Below are positions 7,609 to 16,856 of a stretch of DNA of 64,000 nt, piece by piece (position 1 is the first letter of the stretch; each line of letters begins with the position of its first letter). Where the stretch lies: positions 1-64,000 of the forward strand of contig CAZRHH010000011.1 in NCBI GenBank assembly GCA_964599885.1, in the 5' to 3' direction. The DNA comes from CAZRHH01 sp964599885 (GTDB taxonomy: Bacteria > Chloroflexota > Dehalococcoidia > DSTF01 > JACRBR01). A program made the position numbers and the translations under genes. The notes under the pieces were generated by a model that did not search any database, was not told the origin of the DNA, and worked only from the letters and a program-made list of their open reading frames with translations.

Positions 7609-9007
7609 GCGCCAGGGCACCTACATCCTCGGAATTAACGGCACCGGCAAGTCGAACCTCATCCTCGACATTGCCTTGCAGGACATCGCCGCCGGCGATG
7701 GTCTCTGCCTTATGGATCCCCATGGCGACTTGATCGAGGCGGTGTTGGAGCGTGTTCCGGCGCATCGCGTGGACGACGTGATTCTTTTTGATCCGTCGGA
7801 CACCGACTTTCCGTTCGGCCTGAACATGTTCGAGTGCAGCGACACCTCGAACGCTCGTGTCGTTGACCGCGTCTGTTCCGAGGTGGTGCTCACGTTCAAG
7901 AAGTTGTTTGTGGACTTCTGGGGTCCGCGCATGGAGGACTTGATCCGCCACGCCGTGTTGACCCTGATGGCGACGCCCGAGTGCACGATGCTCGACATGT
8001 TGCCTCTGCTCACGGACGCACGAGCGCGCGAGCGTTACGTCTCGCGCACCGAGGACGCAGTGCTGCGGCACTATTGGGAGCAGGGCTTCCCGGACAACAA
8101 GCGCACGCAGAGTGAATGGGTGAGTTCGACACTCAACAAGATCGGCCGGTTCCTCACGAACCCGGTCATTCGCAACATCGTCGCGCAACCCAAGAGCAGT
8201 TTCGATCTGCGCGAGGTCATGGACAACGGCAAGGTGCTACTCGTCAATCTCTCCAAAGGCAAACTTGGGGAGGATAACGCTGCGCTGCTCGGGTCGGTGC
8301 TGGTAGGGAAGATTCTCATCGCCGCGCTTTCGCGCGCCGAAATGCGCTTCGAGGAGCGGCGACCGTTCCACCTGATCGTGGATGAGTATCACAGCTTCGC
8401 GACCGAGAGCTTTCCGACGCTCCAAGCTGAAGTGCGCAAGTTTGCCATCGACACCATCGTCGCGCACCAGTACCGCGACCAACTCGACCAGCTGAATCGA
8501 GGTTCGACCCTTAGCGTCGGTAACTTCATCATCTTCCGCATCACCGGCAAGGATGCCGGCGAGATCGCGATGCAGTTCGACAACACACCACCAGAAGGCG
8601 AGCCAAAGCTCGCCAGCGTTCCCTATCGAACCGGGCGAGACGGCGTGTATCGCACGGCGGGCGACCAAGTGGTCGCCGCCAGTTCACGCCGCAACTACAG
8701 CGACGTGCAGAATGAGACGGCCAACTATCTCACCAACACACCGAACTACCAGGCGTACTGCAAGTTCATCGAGAACGGGCGACTAGCGGAGCACCGCGTT
8801 GCGACGCGCCTCATCGATGTCCAGTCTGATCCCTCGATTGCTGAACGCATCCGCGAGAATTCGCGACGGCTGGCGACGCCCCGCGCTGAGGTGGAAGCTC
8901 GCGTCGCCGCGCTCTGGAGCGACGCGCATGAACGAGATGCCTACGAGGACGGCAACGGCACGAAACCGCACGCACGGCCCGCAACAAACGGGCGAGGACG
9001 GACGTAG
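7547..9007 (+). CDS. VirD4/TraG-like conjugative coupling ATPase (TraM-recognition/HerA type)
   Basis: A 486-residue P-loop ATPase. Walker A is GINGTGKSN (about residues 29-37), followed by the family motif LMDPHGDLIEAVL and by ILFDPSDTDFPFGLNMFE. Walker B is LIVDEYHSF (near residue 275), followed by AHQYRDQLDQL, a pattern of the type IV coupling protein C-terminal (TraM-recognition) region. These hexameric pumps feed DNA to a transfer apparatus. It has no N-terminal membrane helices; the preceding gene supplies them in separate form. No other secretion genes are in the segment, which suggests mobilisation by a co-resident system. The last 60 residues are polar and likely disordered. Confidence 0.82.
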   Translation: MRSLGTDTRTKNPVALSAEGRRQGTYILGINGTGKSNLILDIALQDIAAGDGLCLMDPHGDLIEAVLERVPAHRVDDVILFDPSDTDFPFGLNMFECSDTSNARVVDRVCSEVVLTFKKLFVDFWGPRMEDLIRHAVLTLMATPECTMLDMLPLLTDARARERYVSRTEDAVLRHYWEQGFPDNKRTQSEWVSSTLNKIGRFLTNPVIRNIVAQPKSSFDLREVMDNGKVLLVNLSKGKLGEDNAALLGSVLVGKILIAALSRAEMRFEERRPFHLIVDEYHSFATESFPTLQAEVRKFAIDTIVAHQYRDQLDQLNRGSTLSVGNFIIFRITGKDAGEIAMQFDNTPPEGEPKLASVPYRTGRDGVYRTAGDQVVAASSRRNYSDVQNETANYLTNTPNYQAYCKFIENGRLAEHRVATRLIDVQSDPSIAERIRENSRRLATPRAEVEARVAALWSDAHERDAYEDGNGTKPHARPATNGRGRT

Positions 9008-9518
9008 GATCTCGCCCTCTTCTTCTTTTCGCTCGCCGCTAGGCAGGTTCGTTCAAGGGTCTGGCGCTGCGCACCGATGCCCTCGAACGAAGTTCGTCGA
9101 GTTTGGTTGTCAGCCCCGCACGTCAAGGGGCATCCGTGAAGTCGCTGCTCGATTTCACAGAGACTTCCCCTGCGACGTGCTACGAGCAGTTGTGGTAACA
9201 CCGAGTCAGCTTCATAGAAGCAGAATCTCACAACACCCTATAGCACCACATCCCTTGCGAACCTAACACACCGACCTATAGTCGCGGGGAAGCCCAAAAT
9301 AGCCTCGCGCGCGCGCAACGCAAAGATCCTATAAGCGGCACGGCTGGCAGCCGGCGAGACCGCAATTTGTGCCTGGATCGGCGCTTGGCAACTGAGAAGG
9401 TATACCAGCGACTATGGGCCATCGAGTTGAAGTCTTTGTTGACTAGAACGCGCGTTCTGGACTAGGATAACTTGGGGGATGGTAACCGCGTCCGTTGGGC
9501 GCAGGTTACAAATGCTGG
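9008..9518. other. Intergenic region between mobilisation module and restriction-like operon
   Basis: About 510 bp without a credible gene. It contains the promoter/operator at 9439-9468 described separately, and a CGCGCGCG run near 9308. Nothing else is supported. Confidence 0.5.
9439..9468 (+). promoter_or_regulatory. Promoter with internal 14-bp palindrome, upstream of the methyltransferase operon
   Basis: TTGACT (9439-9444) and TAGGAT (9463-9468) are 18 bp apart and fit a sigma-70 type promoter. The spacer begins with a perfect palindrome, AGAACGCGCGTTCT (9445-9458). A repressor, or a methylation-sensitive factor acting on the CpG-rich centre, could gate the operon here. Confidence 0.5.
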
Positions 9519-10892
9519 ATGCAAAAACAACTTCGCTTCATTGATTTGTTTGCTGGACTAGGTGGTTTCCACCTAGCCCTAAAGAATCTTGGACACGAGT
9601 GCGTCTTCGCGTGCGAACTCGATCCCGAACTGAGGGACCTATACGAGAAGAACTTCGGTATGAAAGCAGCTGGCGACATCACTCAGATTAGGACACGCGA
9701 AGTCCCAAGACATGACATTCTCTGCGCCGGCTTTCCCTGCCAACCATTCTCGAAGGCCGGAGCTCAAGGTGGGTTAGACGATCCTAAGTGGGGCGGACTC
9801 TTTCACCATATCCTGCGGATCGTAAAACATCACAAGCCGCGCTACATCATTCTTGAAAACGTTCCCAATTTCTCCCGGCACGATGAGGGGCGCACTTGGC
9901 TCAAGGCCAAGGACCTCTTGCGACAGGCTGGGTATGACGTTGACAGCAATGAATACTCGCCTCATCACTTTGGTATCCCGCAGATCCGCGACCGCATCTA
10001 CATCGTCGCCGAACGCCAGGCACTCAACTCGTTTGCATGGCCCATTGTCGACCAACCGTCGTCACACGCTCTATCGATTCAAGCCATTCTTGAAGACAAG
10101 CCGGTTGACGCGCGGCCGATCCCTCCGCAAGTGCAGCAGTGCCTGAATGTATGGCAGGAATTCCTGGACCAGTTCCCAAAAGATCAGCAACTACCATCGT
10201 TCCCGATTTGGTCGATGGAGTTCGGCGCGACCTATCCGTACGAAACGCGGACTCCCTTCGCGACGCCCGTCCGCGACCTGGCCAAGATGCGCGGGTCTCA
10301 TGGAACTGCTCTGAAAGGACACACGCGCCGCGAAGCACTACTCGCGTTCCTCCCCTCCCACGCGAGGGTCCATTCGCGCCGCTTCCCTGAATGGAAGGTG
10401 CAATTCATTCGCGCGAATCGGGAACTCTACGCACGCAACAAAGCCTGGATCGACAAGTGGAAGCCTAAGATCATGGTCTTCCCCTCGAGCTTCCAGAAGT
10501 TTGAGTGGAACTGCCAGGGGTCTGAACGCGACCTCACCAAGTTGATCATCCAGATCAGGGCCTCCGGGGTTCGCGTTAAGCGCCCCACGACAGCGCCGTC
10601 GCTCGTTGCAATGACCGCGACACAAGTGCCGATAATCGGCTGGGAGTCCCGGTACATCACCCCCAGCGAGTGTCAGAAGCTACAAAGCATGGACTCGTTG
10701 CAGCACCTTCCCGCTTCCCCAACACGGGCGTATCAAGCGCTCGGCAACGCAATCAACGTTCGAGTCGCCGAACGCGTTCTGGGCGCGTTGGTAGGTTCTA
10801 CGAATGGAGGTCGCGCGCCGAATCCCACGCGTACGCCTGTCACTACCCCGGTGGCATCATTTCCCGCCCATCGAGGTAAAGGCCATGGGTGA
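9519..10892 (+). CDS. DNA (cytosine-5-)-methyltransferase
   Basis: A protein of about 457 residues with the ordered motifs of C5 methyltransferases. Motif I is FIDLFAGLGGFHLA (residues 7-20, SAM binding), motif IV is GFPCQPFSKAG with the catalytic Cys74, motif VI is ILENV, motif VIII is around FGIPQIRDRIYIVA, and motifs IX-X end in QALGNAINVRVAERV. The target recognition region between VIII and IX is long (about 200 residues), as in enzymes with their own specificity. It heads a tightly packed four-gene operon (MutL-like ATPase, Z1 protein, PD-(D/E)XK protein), a predicted restriction-modification layout. The start is uncertain: ATG 9519 is chosen, with a TTG at 9495 as alternative. Confidence 0.93.
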   Translation: MQKQLRFIDLFAGLGGFHLALKNLGHECVFACELDPELRDLYEKNFGMKAAGDITQIRTREVPRHDILCAGFPCQPFSKAGAQGGLDDPKWGGLFHHILRIVKHHKPRYIILENVPNFSRHDEGRTWLKAKDLLRQAGYDVDSNEYSPHHFGIPQIRDRIYIVAERQALNSFAWPIVDQPSSHALSIQAILEDKPVDARPIPPQVQQCLNVWQEFLDQFPKDQQLPSFPIWSMEFGATYPYETRTPFATPVRDLAKMRGSHGTALKGHTRREALLAFLPSHARVHSRRFPEWKVQFIRANRELYARNKAWIDKWKPKIMVFPSSFQKFEWNCQGSERDLTKLIIQIRASGVRVKRPTTAPSLVAMTATQVPIIGWESRYITPSECQKLQSMDSLQHLPASPTRAYQALGNAINVRVAERVLGALVGSTNGGRAPNPTRTPVTTPVASFPAHRGKGHG

Positions 10893-12441
10893 TAACTCCT
10901 CCATTCTGGCTAGGGTCAATATCCGTCCCGAATCGGATGTGTACGCAACGTACCAACGGCTGAGCTATAAGCCGTGGTTTGCGCTGGCGGAGTTCGTGGA
11001 TAACTCAACTCAAAACTACTACGACAACCGTGATCGTCTCCTGCGCGAGTACGAGAAGAGCCGGCCACCTGAGAAGCTTGTTATCGAGATCGTTTACGAC
11101 AATGAAGCGAACAAACTAACCATTCTGGACAACGCGAACGGAATGGAAATCGACGAACTCACGCGGGCGTTAACGTTGAACCGCCCGCCGCCCAACACCG
11201 CCGGACGCTCGGAATTCGGAATGGGATTAAAGACGGCGGCGTGTTGGTTCGGCAAGACCTGGACGATCGAGACTAGTCGGCTCGGATCCGTGAGGCGACT
11301 CACCGCTCAAATACACGTTCCCGATCTCGTCGCTAACAAGACTGAGGAGGTGCCAGTCTCAACGACGCCGGCGGAGCCGCTTGAGCACTTCACGACAATC
11401 ACGATCGAGGGCCTCTACAACCCGATCCGGGGCCGTACGCCCGGCCGAATCCGCGACCAGCTAGCGAGCATCTACCGTCGCGACATCCATTCGGGTGAAA
11501 TCGAAATACGCTGGAACAACGAACCGGTTACCTTCCCAGAGCCACCGATTCTCGAAGAGACACTCCCGTCGGGCGAAGTAAAACGTTGGCGAACCGATGT
11601 TTTCTTCAACGTCGCCTGCGATGGAAGACCCGACGCTCTCCCGGTGCGTGGCTGGCTCGCGATCCGCATCCCGGCGAGTCAACGAGATGCAGGCTTCGTC
11701 CTAATGCGCAAAGGACGGGTGATTGTTGGCGGCCCAGGGGAAGGCTACAAGCCAACGGAGATATTCGGGCAGGGGAACACCTTCCGTTCGCAACGTCTGT
11801 TCGGCGAGTTGGATCTAAATGACTGGCCCGTCTCGCAGGCCAAGGACGCCTTCGATTGGTCAGGGGGCCTGGAGGATGCCTTCATCGAGCGGCTCAAAGA
11901 TGTCGCACAAGAGTACATGGATAAGGCAGAAGGTCACCGCTCCGGAGATGCAGTCACTCAAGGCGACATGCAGTTGGCCGCCGAAACCACGCAGCAAGTC
12001 TTTAGCAACCCGCAGTTCACATCTGCCATCGTTGCCGATCTTAGCCAACGGGCCGAAGTAGACGCGTCCGAGGCGGGTTTTGCCGAGGCGTTAGTCTCGA
12101 CGAGGTCCGGGCCAATCCTTTATCGCCTCGATTTGGGAACCGAAGCTTGGCAGTTTCGTCTCTACTGGCAAACCCAGAAGAGTGAAGCTCACTGGATGCA
12201 AGTTCATTACCCAGACGACAACACGATCGACATCTTCCTCAACATGGCCCATCCATTCCTCGAACCTCACGTCACGAACCAACAGTCGCTGGAACTCATC
12301 AACAAGTTCGTTCTGGCGCTGGCCCTTGCTGAGCGCATGGCTCGTCGCATACATGGCGACGGCCTCGTTGCTCCAGGAGACTTCAGGACGTTCATGAATC
12401 GCGTCCTGCGTCGAACCGCTGACTTGGAGGGTGGACTATGA
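10885..12441 (+). CDS. MutL/MORC-type GHKL ATPase of a restriction-like operon
   Basis: A 518-residue protein with a GHKL ATPase fold in its first ~200 residues: the N-box LAEFVDNSTQN, the G1-type box LDNANGM, and GRSEFGMGLKTAACWFG as the lid and glycine motif. This matches the MutL/Hsp90-like ATPases that accompany Z1 proteins and methyltransferases in predicted restriction-modification operons and are related to eukaryotic MORC proteins. The C-terminal half has no recognised domain. The ATG at 10885 (GAGG 9 bp upstream) overlaps the methyltransferase stop by 8 bp. It is probably an ATP-driven clamp or regulator for the nuclease; this is inferred from the family. Confidence 0.85.
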   Translation: MGDNSSILARVNIRPESDVYATYQRLSYKPWFALAEFVDNSTQNYYDNRDRLLREYEKSRPPEKLVIEIVYDNEANKLTILDNANGMEIDELTRALTLNRPPPNTAGRSEFGMGLKTAACWFGKTWTIETSRLGSVRRLTAQIHVPDLVANKTEEVPVSTTPAEPLEHFTTITIEGLYNPIRGRTPGRIRDQLASIYRRDIHSGEIEIRWNNEPVTFPEPPILEETLPSGEVKRWRTDVFFNVACDGRPDALPVRGWLAIRIPASQRDAGFVLMRKGRVIVGGPGEGYKPTEIFGQGNTFRSQRLFGELDLNDWPVSQAKDAFDWSGGLEDAFIERLKDVAQEYMDKAEGHRSGDAVTQGDMQLAAETTQQVFSNPQFTSAIVADLSQRAEVDASEAGFAEALVSTRSGPILYRLDLGTEAWQFRLYWQTQKSEAHWMQVHYPDDNTIDIFLNMAHPFLEPHVTNQQSLELINKFVLALALAERMARRIHGDGLVAPGDFRTFMNRVLRRTADLEGGL

Positions 12442-14567
12442 CGAACGGAGTCATCGGGATCGACGAGGTCCCGGAGGACGATCCACGTTGGGCAGTCGAC
12501 ATCGATGGCGAGGAACTGACGCACCTTCAAGGTCGCTACCAAGGTAGGGTAGACGCCGACGAGTGGGACGTTGTTCGAGACACCGCAGCTAAACTCTTGG
12601 CGAACTGCCCGAACCCACGGGCACAGCTTCAGACGACTACCGGGCTCGCCCTGGGAAAAGTCCAAAGTGGCAAGACGCTGTCTTATACGGCACTCATCTC
12701 ACTCGGCATCGACAACGGCTACCGGATGTCCGTCGTCCTCGCCGGCACGAAGAACCCATTGTTAAAGCAGAACTTCGACCGTCTTTGCTATGACTTAGAG
12801 ACGACCCGCCCCAACATCACACCCATACAAAACCCAACGCCGCTCGATGCCGTGGTGATTCGCTCAGTCATTGAGTCCGGACGGCACCCGCTTCTCGTGG
12901 TGCTGAAACACCGCAAACGTATTGACGAGTTGGTCGCCGCCCTAACGACCGAGGAGTTGACGCGATACCCCACTCTCCTTATCGACGATGAGGGTGACGA
13001 AGCATCGCTCAATACGCAGTTCAGGCGTGGCCGGCAATCAGCGGTGTACAGCAGTATCCTTCGGCTTCGAGATCGACTTCGGTTTCACGCCTATGTGGCT
13101 TACACGGCGACTCCGCAGGCAAACCTTCTCATCTCCGGTATCGATGGCCTTTCACCCGATTTCGGCGTGTTAGTTCCGCCCGGACGCACGTACTGCGGCG
13201 GGTCGACCTTCTTTGGGCCCCGTCAAAACGAGTTCGTCCGAACGGTGCGTGCACAGGATGCAGCTCAACACGAGGCGACGCGCATTACCCAAAGTCTGCG
13301 CGAAGCATTGGCGGCGTTTGTCGTGGGTGCCGCCATTCGCCATCTTCGCGAGAATGCAGCGTGGCACTCGATGCTGATACATACAAGCCAACTCAAGGCT
13401 GATCACCAGCCATTAGAAAGCACTTTGCGCGAATTGATCGGAGCATGGCGCGACATCTCACGCTTAGACCCGCAAGACCCAACTCACGCCGAACTCTTCA
13501 AAATCTTTCAAACTGCGTTCGCTGATCTGCAGACGACAGTCGGTGAGCAGCCGACGTGGGAGCAAGTTGCTGAACAGATTCCGACAGAGCTTGGCGCCAT
13601 CGAAATCTGGATGGTCAATAGCCTACCGGTTGGGCGCGACCCAATCGCGACGCCCTTCCGTCTGATAAACAACATCCTTGTCGGGGGCAACATGTTGGGT
13701 CGCGGGGTTACGATCCCGGGTTTGGCCGTCACCTACATCACTCGCCGCGCACAGAAAGAAACGAACGCCGATACTATGGAGCAGCGAGCTCGTTGGTTCG
13801 GCTACAAGCGGCACTATCTGGACCTCTGCCGAATCTATCTGACGGAGCAGTTGCGGGCCGACTACACACGTCTCCTACGTCACGAGGACGACTTCTGGGA
13901 TGCACTCCGCAGGAATGAACGACAAGGGCTTTCTATTCGAGACTGGCCACGTATGTTCGCGCTGGACCTGACGCTGGGCGTATCACCGACGCGGTCGAGC
14001 GTAGCGGATTTTAGACAATTTCATGGGCGGAAGTGGGACACCCAGAACCAGTTGGTCAGAGACGGCCAGAAGGCAGTTGCCAACACCCAGTCCGCGAGAC
14101 AATTCCTGTCTGGGCTCAACGGGACGCGGCGGCGGGTCGCCAATGTCGAGCACATCTTTTTCGAGTGTCCAACCGACCAACTCATCACTCAGCTACTCTC
14201 GCGCTTCGACGGTGAGGGATCGGATTGGGAGAACGCGTACACGTGTGAATATCTCACCAGACTCTTCATGGCTGGAGTTCTTCCAACTGTAGACGTCGTG
14301 GCTATGACGAACGGCGACGTACGCGAACGCACCCCCGATAAAAAGCGCGGCGGACGAGTAAATCCAATGCAGGGGCGTTCGCCGAACCGATCACCAGATG
14401 ATCCGTTGTTCTATCCAGGCGACGAGAACATCCATGGTGATCGTGTCCAGTTTCAGCTTCACTTCATCCGTCTAACAGACGATGGAACGGAAACGACGGC
14501 TTTCGCGCTACACGTTCCCGAGGACGTGCGCTACGACTTGCGTTACGTGGTGAGGGATCCGACCTAA
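12438..14567 (+). CDS. Z1 domain helicase-like protein
   Basis: A 709-residue protein. Superfamily II-like motifs are visible in order: GLALGKVQSGKTLSY as Walker A (about residues 73-87), LLIDDEGDEAS as motif II, YTATPQANLL as motif III, GGNMLGRGVTIPGL as motif V, and MEQRARWFGYKR as the arginine-finger motif VI. This combination is diagnostic of the Z1 domain, found in restriction-like operons with MutL/MORC ATPases. It starts in a 4-bp ATGA overlap with the preceding gene. It most likely translocates on or remodels DNA for the PD-(D/E)XK nuclease encoded next; the substrate is unknown. Confidence 0.88.
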   Translation: MTNGVIGIDEVPEDDPRWAVDIDGEELTHLQGRYQGRVDADEWDVVRDTAAKLLANCPNPRAQLQTTTGLALGKVQSGKTLSYTALISLGIDNGYRMSVVLAGTKNPLLKQNFDRLCYDLETTRPNITPIQNPTPLDAVVIRSVIESGRHPLLVVLKHRKRIDELVAALTTEELTRYPTLLIDDEGDEASLNTQFRRGRQSAVYSSILRLRDRLRFHAYVAYTATPQANLLISGIDGLSPDFGVLVPPGRTYCGGSTFFGPRQNEFVRTVRAQDAAQHEATRITQSLREALAAFVVGAAIRHLRENAAWHSMLIHTSQLKADHQPLESTLRELIGAWRDISRLDPQDPTHAELFKIFQTAFADLQTTVGEQPTWEQVAEQIPTELGAIEIWMVNSLPVGRDPIATPFRLINNILVGGNMLGRGVTIPGLAVTYITRRAQKETNADTMEQRARWFGYKRHYLDLCRIYLTEQLRADYTRLLRHEDDFWDALRRNERQGLSIRDWPRMFALDLTLGVSPTRSSVADFRQFHGRKWDTQNQLVRDGQKAVANTQSARQFLSGLNGTRRRVANVEHIFFECPTDQLITQLLSRFDGEGSDWENAYTCEYLTRLFMAGVLPTVDVVAMTNGDVRERTPDKKRGGRVNPMQGRSPNRSPDDPLFYPGDENIHGDRVQFQLHFIRLTDDGTETTAFALHVPEDVRYDLRYVVRDPT

Positions 14568-15532
14568 TGCTACGCGAACTCTACGAACAGATTGCTGCGG
14601 ACATCTCGGGGCATCGCTTCACGGCTAGACCTATTAACGCGTTCCAGGGCGCGTATCTGGCCGTCGATTCCCAACAACGCCCGGCACTATTTATGCCGAC
14701 CACCGGTTCGTCGTCAGAGCCTCCGCTGCGCACCGCCCAAGTATCGCTACGGCTGAGCGGGAGGTTCACAATCACTCCAAACAATGCCGAGCCCGTTACG
14801 GGAACCTTCGACTGCCTGGCTTGCGAGGCGACCGAGGCGCCGGCGATCCAGACCTTTCTCGTACTGGTCGAATCTTTTGTGGCGCATCAACCAAGCGACA
14901 TCACCATAAGCGAGTTCTTTCGGACCATCGTGCGGCTGTTCGCTATGCCTGCCGCGCGGGATCTGACGGCAGAGCGACAGGGTCTTTGGGGGGAGTTGTT
15001 CATGATGCGAACCGTGAACGGCTTCGCCTTCTGGGCTCCCTTTTGGCACACAGAACCGACGCGCCGATTCGACTTTTCTTCTATTGGGAAGAGGGTCGAA
15101 GTAAAGACCGCTCTAGAGGGGCCACGGATTCATCATTTTGGCCACAGGCAGATTTATCCCGTACCAGGCGAAGAGATAGTCGTCGCATCGCTGCTCGTGA
15201 CCTATGATGATGCTGGGATGTCACTCCGGGACCTCATACTTGAGTGCCGACGTGAAACCGCATCAACGCCCCAGTTCATGAGCCTAGAAAGGGCTGTTCG
15301 GCGAGCAGGCATGGATGATGGAGATGAGACCGGACCAAAGTTCGATCCGACTGCGGCGGCGATTAATCTTGCATGGTTCGACTCCCAGGACGTTCCACAC
15401 TTCCAGGTTCCCGAGCCGCCGGGCGTCTCTGACACTCGTTACCGCGTCGATCTTTCCACCGCACCTCCTCTGGATGAGGGCGCTGTCACGAACTGGCTGC
15501 AGAACTGGCAACTCGTTGGCGCCACGCCCTAG
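14567..15532 (+). CDS. PD-(D/E)XK motif protein (DUF4420-like nuclease)
   Basis: A 321-residue protein. The catalytic pattern appears in the middle: LWGELFMM (helix with Glu), then RRFDFSSIGKRVEVKTA, giving D and E-x-K (about residues 166-180), followed by a predicted strand. Small PD-(D/E)XK proteins of this type are the fourth member of methyltransferase/MutL/Z1 operons and are the likely restriction nuclease. The start codon overlaps the Z1 stop (TAATG). It ends the operon. No separate specificity subunit is present, so sequence choice probably lies with the methyltransferase or this protein. Confidence 0.8.
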   Translation: MLRELYEQIAADISGHRFTARPINAFQGAYLAVDSQQRPALFMPTTGSSSEPPLRTAQVSLRLSGRFTITPNNAEPVTGTFDCLACEATEAPAIQTFLVLVESFVAHQPSDITISEFFRTIVRLFAMPAARDLTAERQGLWGELFMMRTVNGFAFWAPFWHTEPTRRFDFSSIGKRVEVKTALEGPRIHHFGHRQIYPVPGEEIVVASLLVTYDDAGMSLRDLILECRRETASTPQFMSLERAVRRAGMDDGDETGPKFDPTAAAINLAWFDSQDVPHFQVPEPPGVSDTRYRVDLSTAPPLDEGAVTNWLQNWQLVGATP

Positions 15533-15602
15533 AGCCGCCGCCTAACCCCTTGACAGCTTCCTTATCATCAGAACACCAGCCCGTCACTTGAAGGGAGAAT
15601 CT

Positions 15603-15698
15603 ATGGCCGTCCTTGACGACACATGTGCACGATGCGGCGCGCGGTTTATCGCCTCGGTCGCTGATGCAGCGAGCTTTAGCACTGCCTGGGCTGGCTAA
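15603..15698 (+). CDS. 31-residue CxxC mini-protein
   Basis: ATG at 15603 follows a strong ribosome binding site (GAAGGGAGA). The product is only 31 residues, MAVLDDTCARCGARF and a short Ala/Ser-rich tail. One CxxC knuckle is present, so it could be half of a zinc ribbon or the remnant of a longer gene cut at the end of the operon. It stops a few bases before the convergent ImmA gene. Confidence 0.35.
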   Translation: MAVLDDTCARCGARFIASVADAASFSTAWAG

Positions 15699-15702
15699 TT
15701 CA

Positions 15703-16230
15703 CTACGGTGTTGTTCTTAGCAACCCTAGGTTTATTAGTCGGTAAGCCATTGCTTGCGGACTGACCTGGAATCGCGATGCGAGATTTTGCACAAGTTGAT
15801 CCTGTGACGGCATTGCACGCGCGTTGAGGCTACGAGTTACTTCCTGTCTTAAGAGCGCGGCCGGCATGAGTAGCTCCGCGGCGAACGCATTCGCTTGGAT
15901 CTCTTCTGCATCGGTAGCGAGGCTTGACTTCGTATCGCGTCGGTTGACGTGAATGAACGAGTCGACGATGAGTGGTCGTCCTTTATGAAGTTGGAGATGC
16001 GCGATTTCATGCGCAATCGTAAATCTTTGCCGAGTCGCTGGGTGCGTAGAATTGACACCAATGATTGTACGACTGGGTTCTCTAAAGAGCATACCCGAGG
16101 TATCGCTATCAAGGGGCCTGTATAAGAGTTCAACCCCGAGCGCTTGAGCTATGTCTTCTACGGGTACCGGAATGCGCGCCAGGTTCGTCTTCTGCAAGAG
16201 TTGTTGCGCAACCGACTCAGCTCTGTTCAC
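15703..16230 (-). CDS. ImmA/IrrE family metallo-endopeptidase
   Basis: A 175-residue zinc peptidase of the COG2856 type. The zinc motif is FTIAHEIAHLQLHKG (HExxH), and a downstream EIQANAFAAELLMP supplies the third ligand, a Glu in the ANxFAxxLLMP signature. Family members cleave partner XRE repressors or act as activators in mobile elements such as ICEBs1. It overlaps the upstream XRE gene by 4 bp, so the two are translated together. The XRE-ImmA pair faces the ubiquitin-like operon across a region full of TGACA/TGTCA half-sites. Confidence 0.92.
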   Translation of the reverse strand: MNRAESVAQQLLQKTNLARIPVPVEDIAQALGVELLYRPLDSDTSGMLFREPSRTIIGVNSTHPATRQRFTIAHEIAHLQLHKGRPLIVDSFIHVNRRDTKSSLATDAEEIQANAFAAELLMPAALLRQEVTRSLNARAMPSQDQLVQNLASRFQVSPQAMAYRLINLGLLRTTP

Positions 16231-16592
16231 GACCGCTTCCTGGCTGGGGCGGGGCTTTCACCGACTATTTGCCTAACCCATTCTTGTTCATCTTTGGGGA
16301 GGGCCGTCAGTTGCTTTAGTACGCCTGCGGTCAGTTGTGTTTCTGCGCGAGTCGGCAACAGATCTTTTGGATCTAGGCCAACAGCCGCTGACAGGAGGTA
16401 GGCCATGTGAAGGGGTAATCGTTGATTACCCTTCTCGATGTTGGTGATAGAGGTTCTAGTAAGGCCGACGCGTTTTGCGAGCGTCTCCTGACGCAAGCCT
16501 GCACGCTGTCGAGCGCTGCTGAGGCGCCTTCCGAACTCAACGTAGACCCATTCCACGGTCGGAATTGTGACGGGTGTCACATGATCTGTCAA
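16227..16592 (-). CDS. XRE family transcriptional regulator
   Basis: A 121-residue protein with a Cro/CI-type helix-turn-helix at about residues 20-75 (FGRRLSSARQRAGLRQETLAKR, VGLTRTSITNIEKGNQRLP, MAYLLSAAVGLDPKDLLP). The tail (KQLTALPKDEQEWVRQI) is a typical short oligomerisation region. It is translationally coupled to the ImmA peptidase. Its own first codons overlap a perfect inverted repeat (16567-16580), and two more inverted repeats lie just upstream, consistent with autoregulation. It probably represses both its own operon and the rightward promoter at 16646. Confidence 0.9.
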   Translation of the reverse strand: MTDHVTPVTIPTVEWVYVEFGRRLSSARQRAGLRQETLAKRVGLTRTSITNIEKGNQRLPLHMAYLLSAAVGLDPKDLLPTRAETQLTAGVLKQLTALPKDEQEWVRQIVGESPAPARKRS

Positions 16593-16631
16593 TGCCGCTG
16601 ACAGTCAACGTCACTGACATTTAGTATGTCA
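16567..16631. promoter_or_regulatory. Cluster of three inverted repeats, probable XRE operators
   Basis: Three perfect inverted repeats stand in a row: GTGAC-4-GTCAC (16567-16580), CTGTCA-7-TGACAG (16586-16604) and TGACAT-5-ATGTCA (16615-16631). All share the half-site TGACA/TGTCA. They lie between the divergent XRE-ImmA genes and the promoter of the ubiquitin-like operon. Confidence 0.6.
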
Positions 16632-16645
16632 TCGGGTCTATGTAG

Positions 16646-16674
16646 TTGACAGGCAGTTGCGCGCGCAGTAATTT
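16646..16674 (+). promoter_or_regulatory. Predicted sigma-70 promoter of the ubiquitin-like operon
   Basis: TTGACA (16646-16651) and TAATTT (16669-16674) are separated by 17 bp and face right. The sequence begins 15 bp from the last operator repeat, so a bound XRE protein could block it. Confidence 0.5.
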
Positions 16675-16856
16675 GATGGCGGAGTCGCGGATGGATCGGG
16701 ATGGAGAGGTGGAGTTAGTGACGCAGCCATCGTCGAGACAGCTAACAAGGTTGCCTTGCTTCGAGCGTTCGTCGACATCGCGGCTTTGGCGGTGCACTAG
16801 TTGTTCTAGCGGTAACAGTGTCGAGCATGACACACGAATTGCATCGGAGGTTCCTG

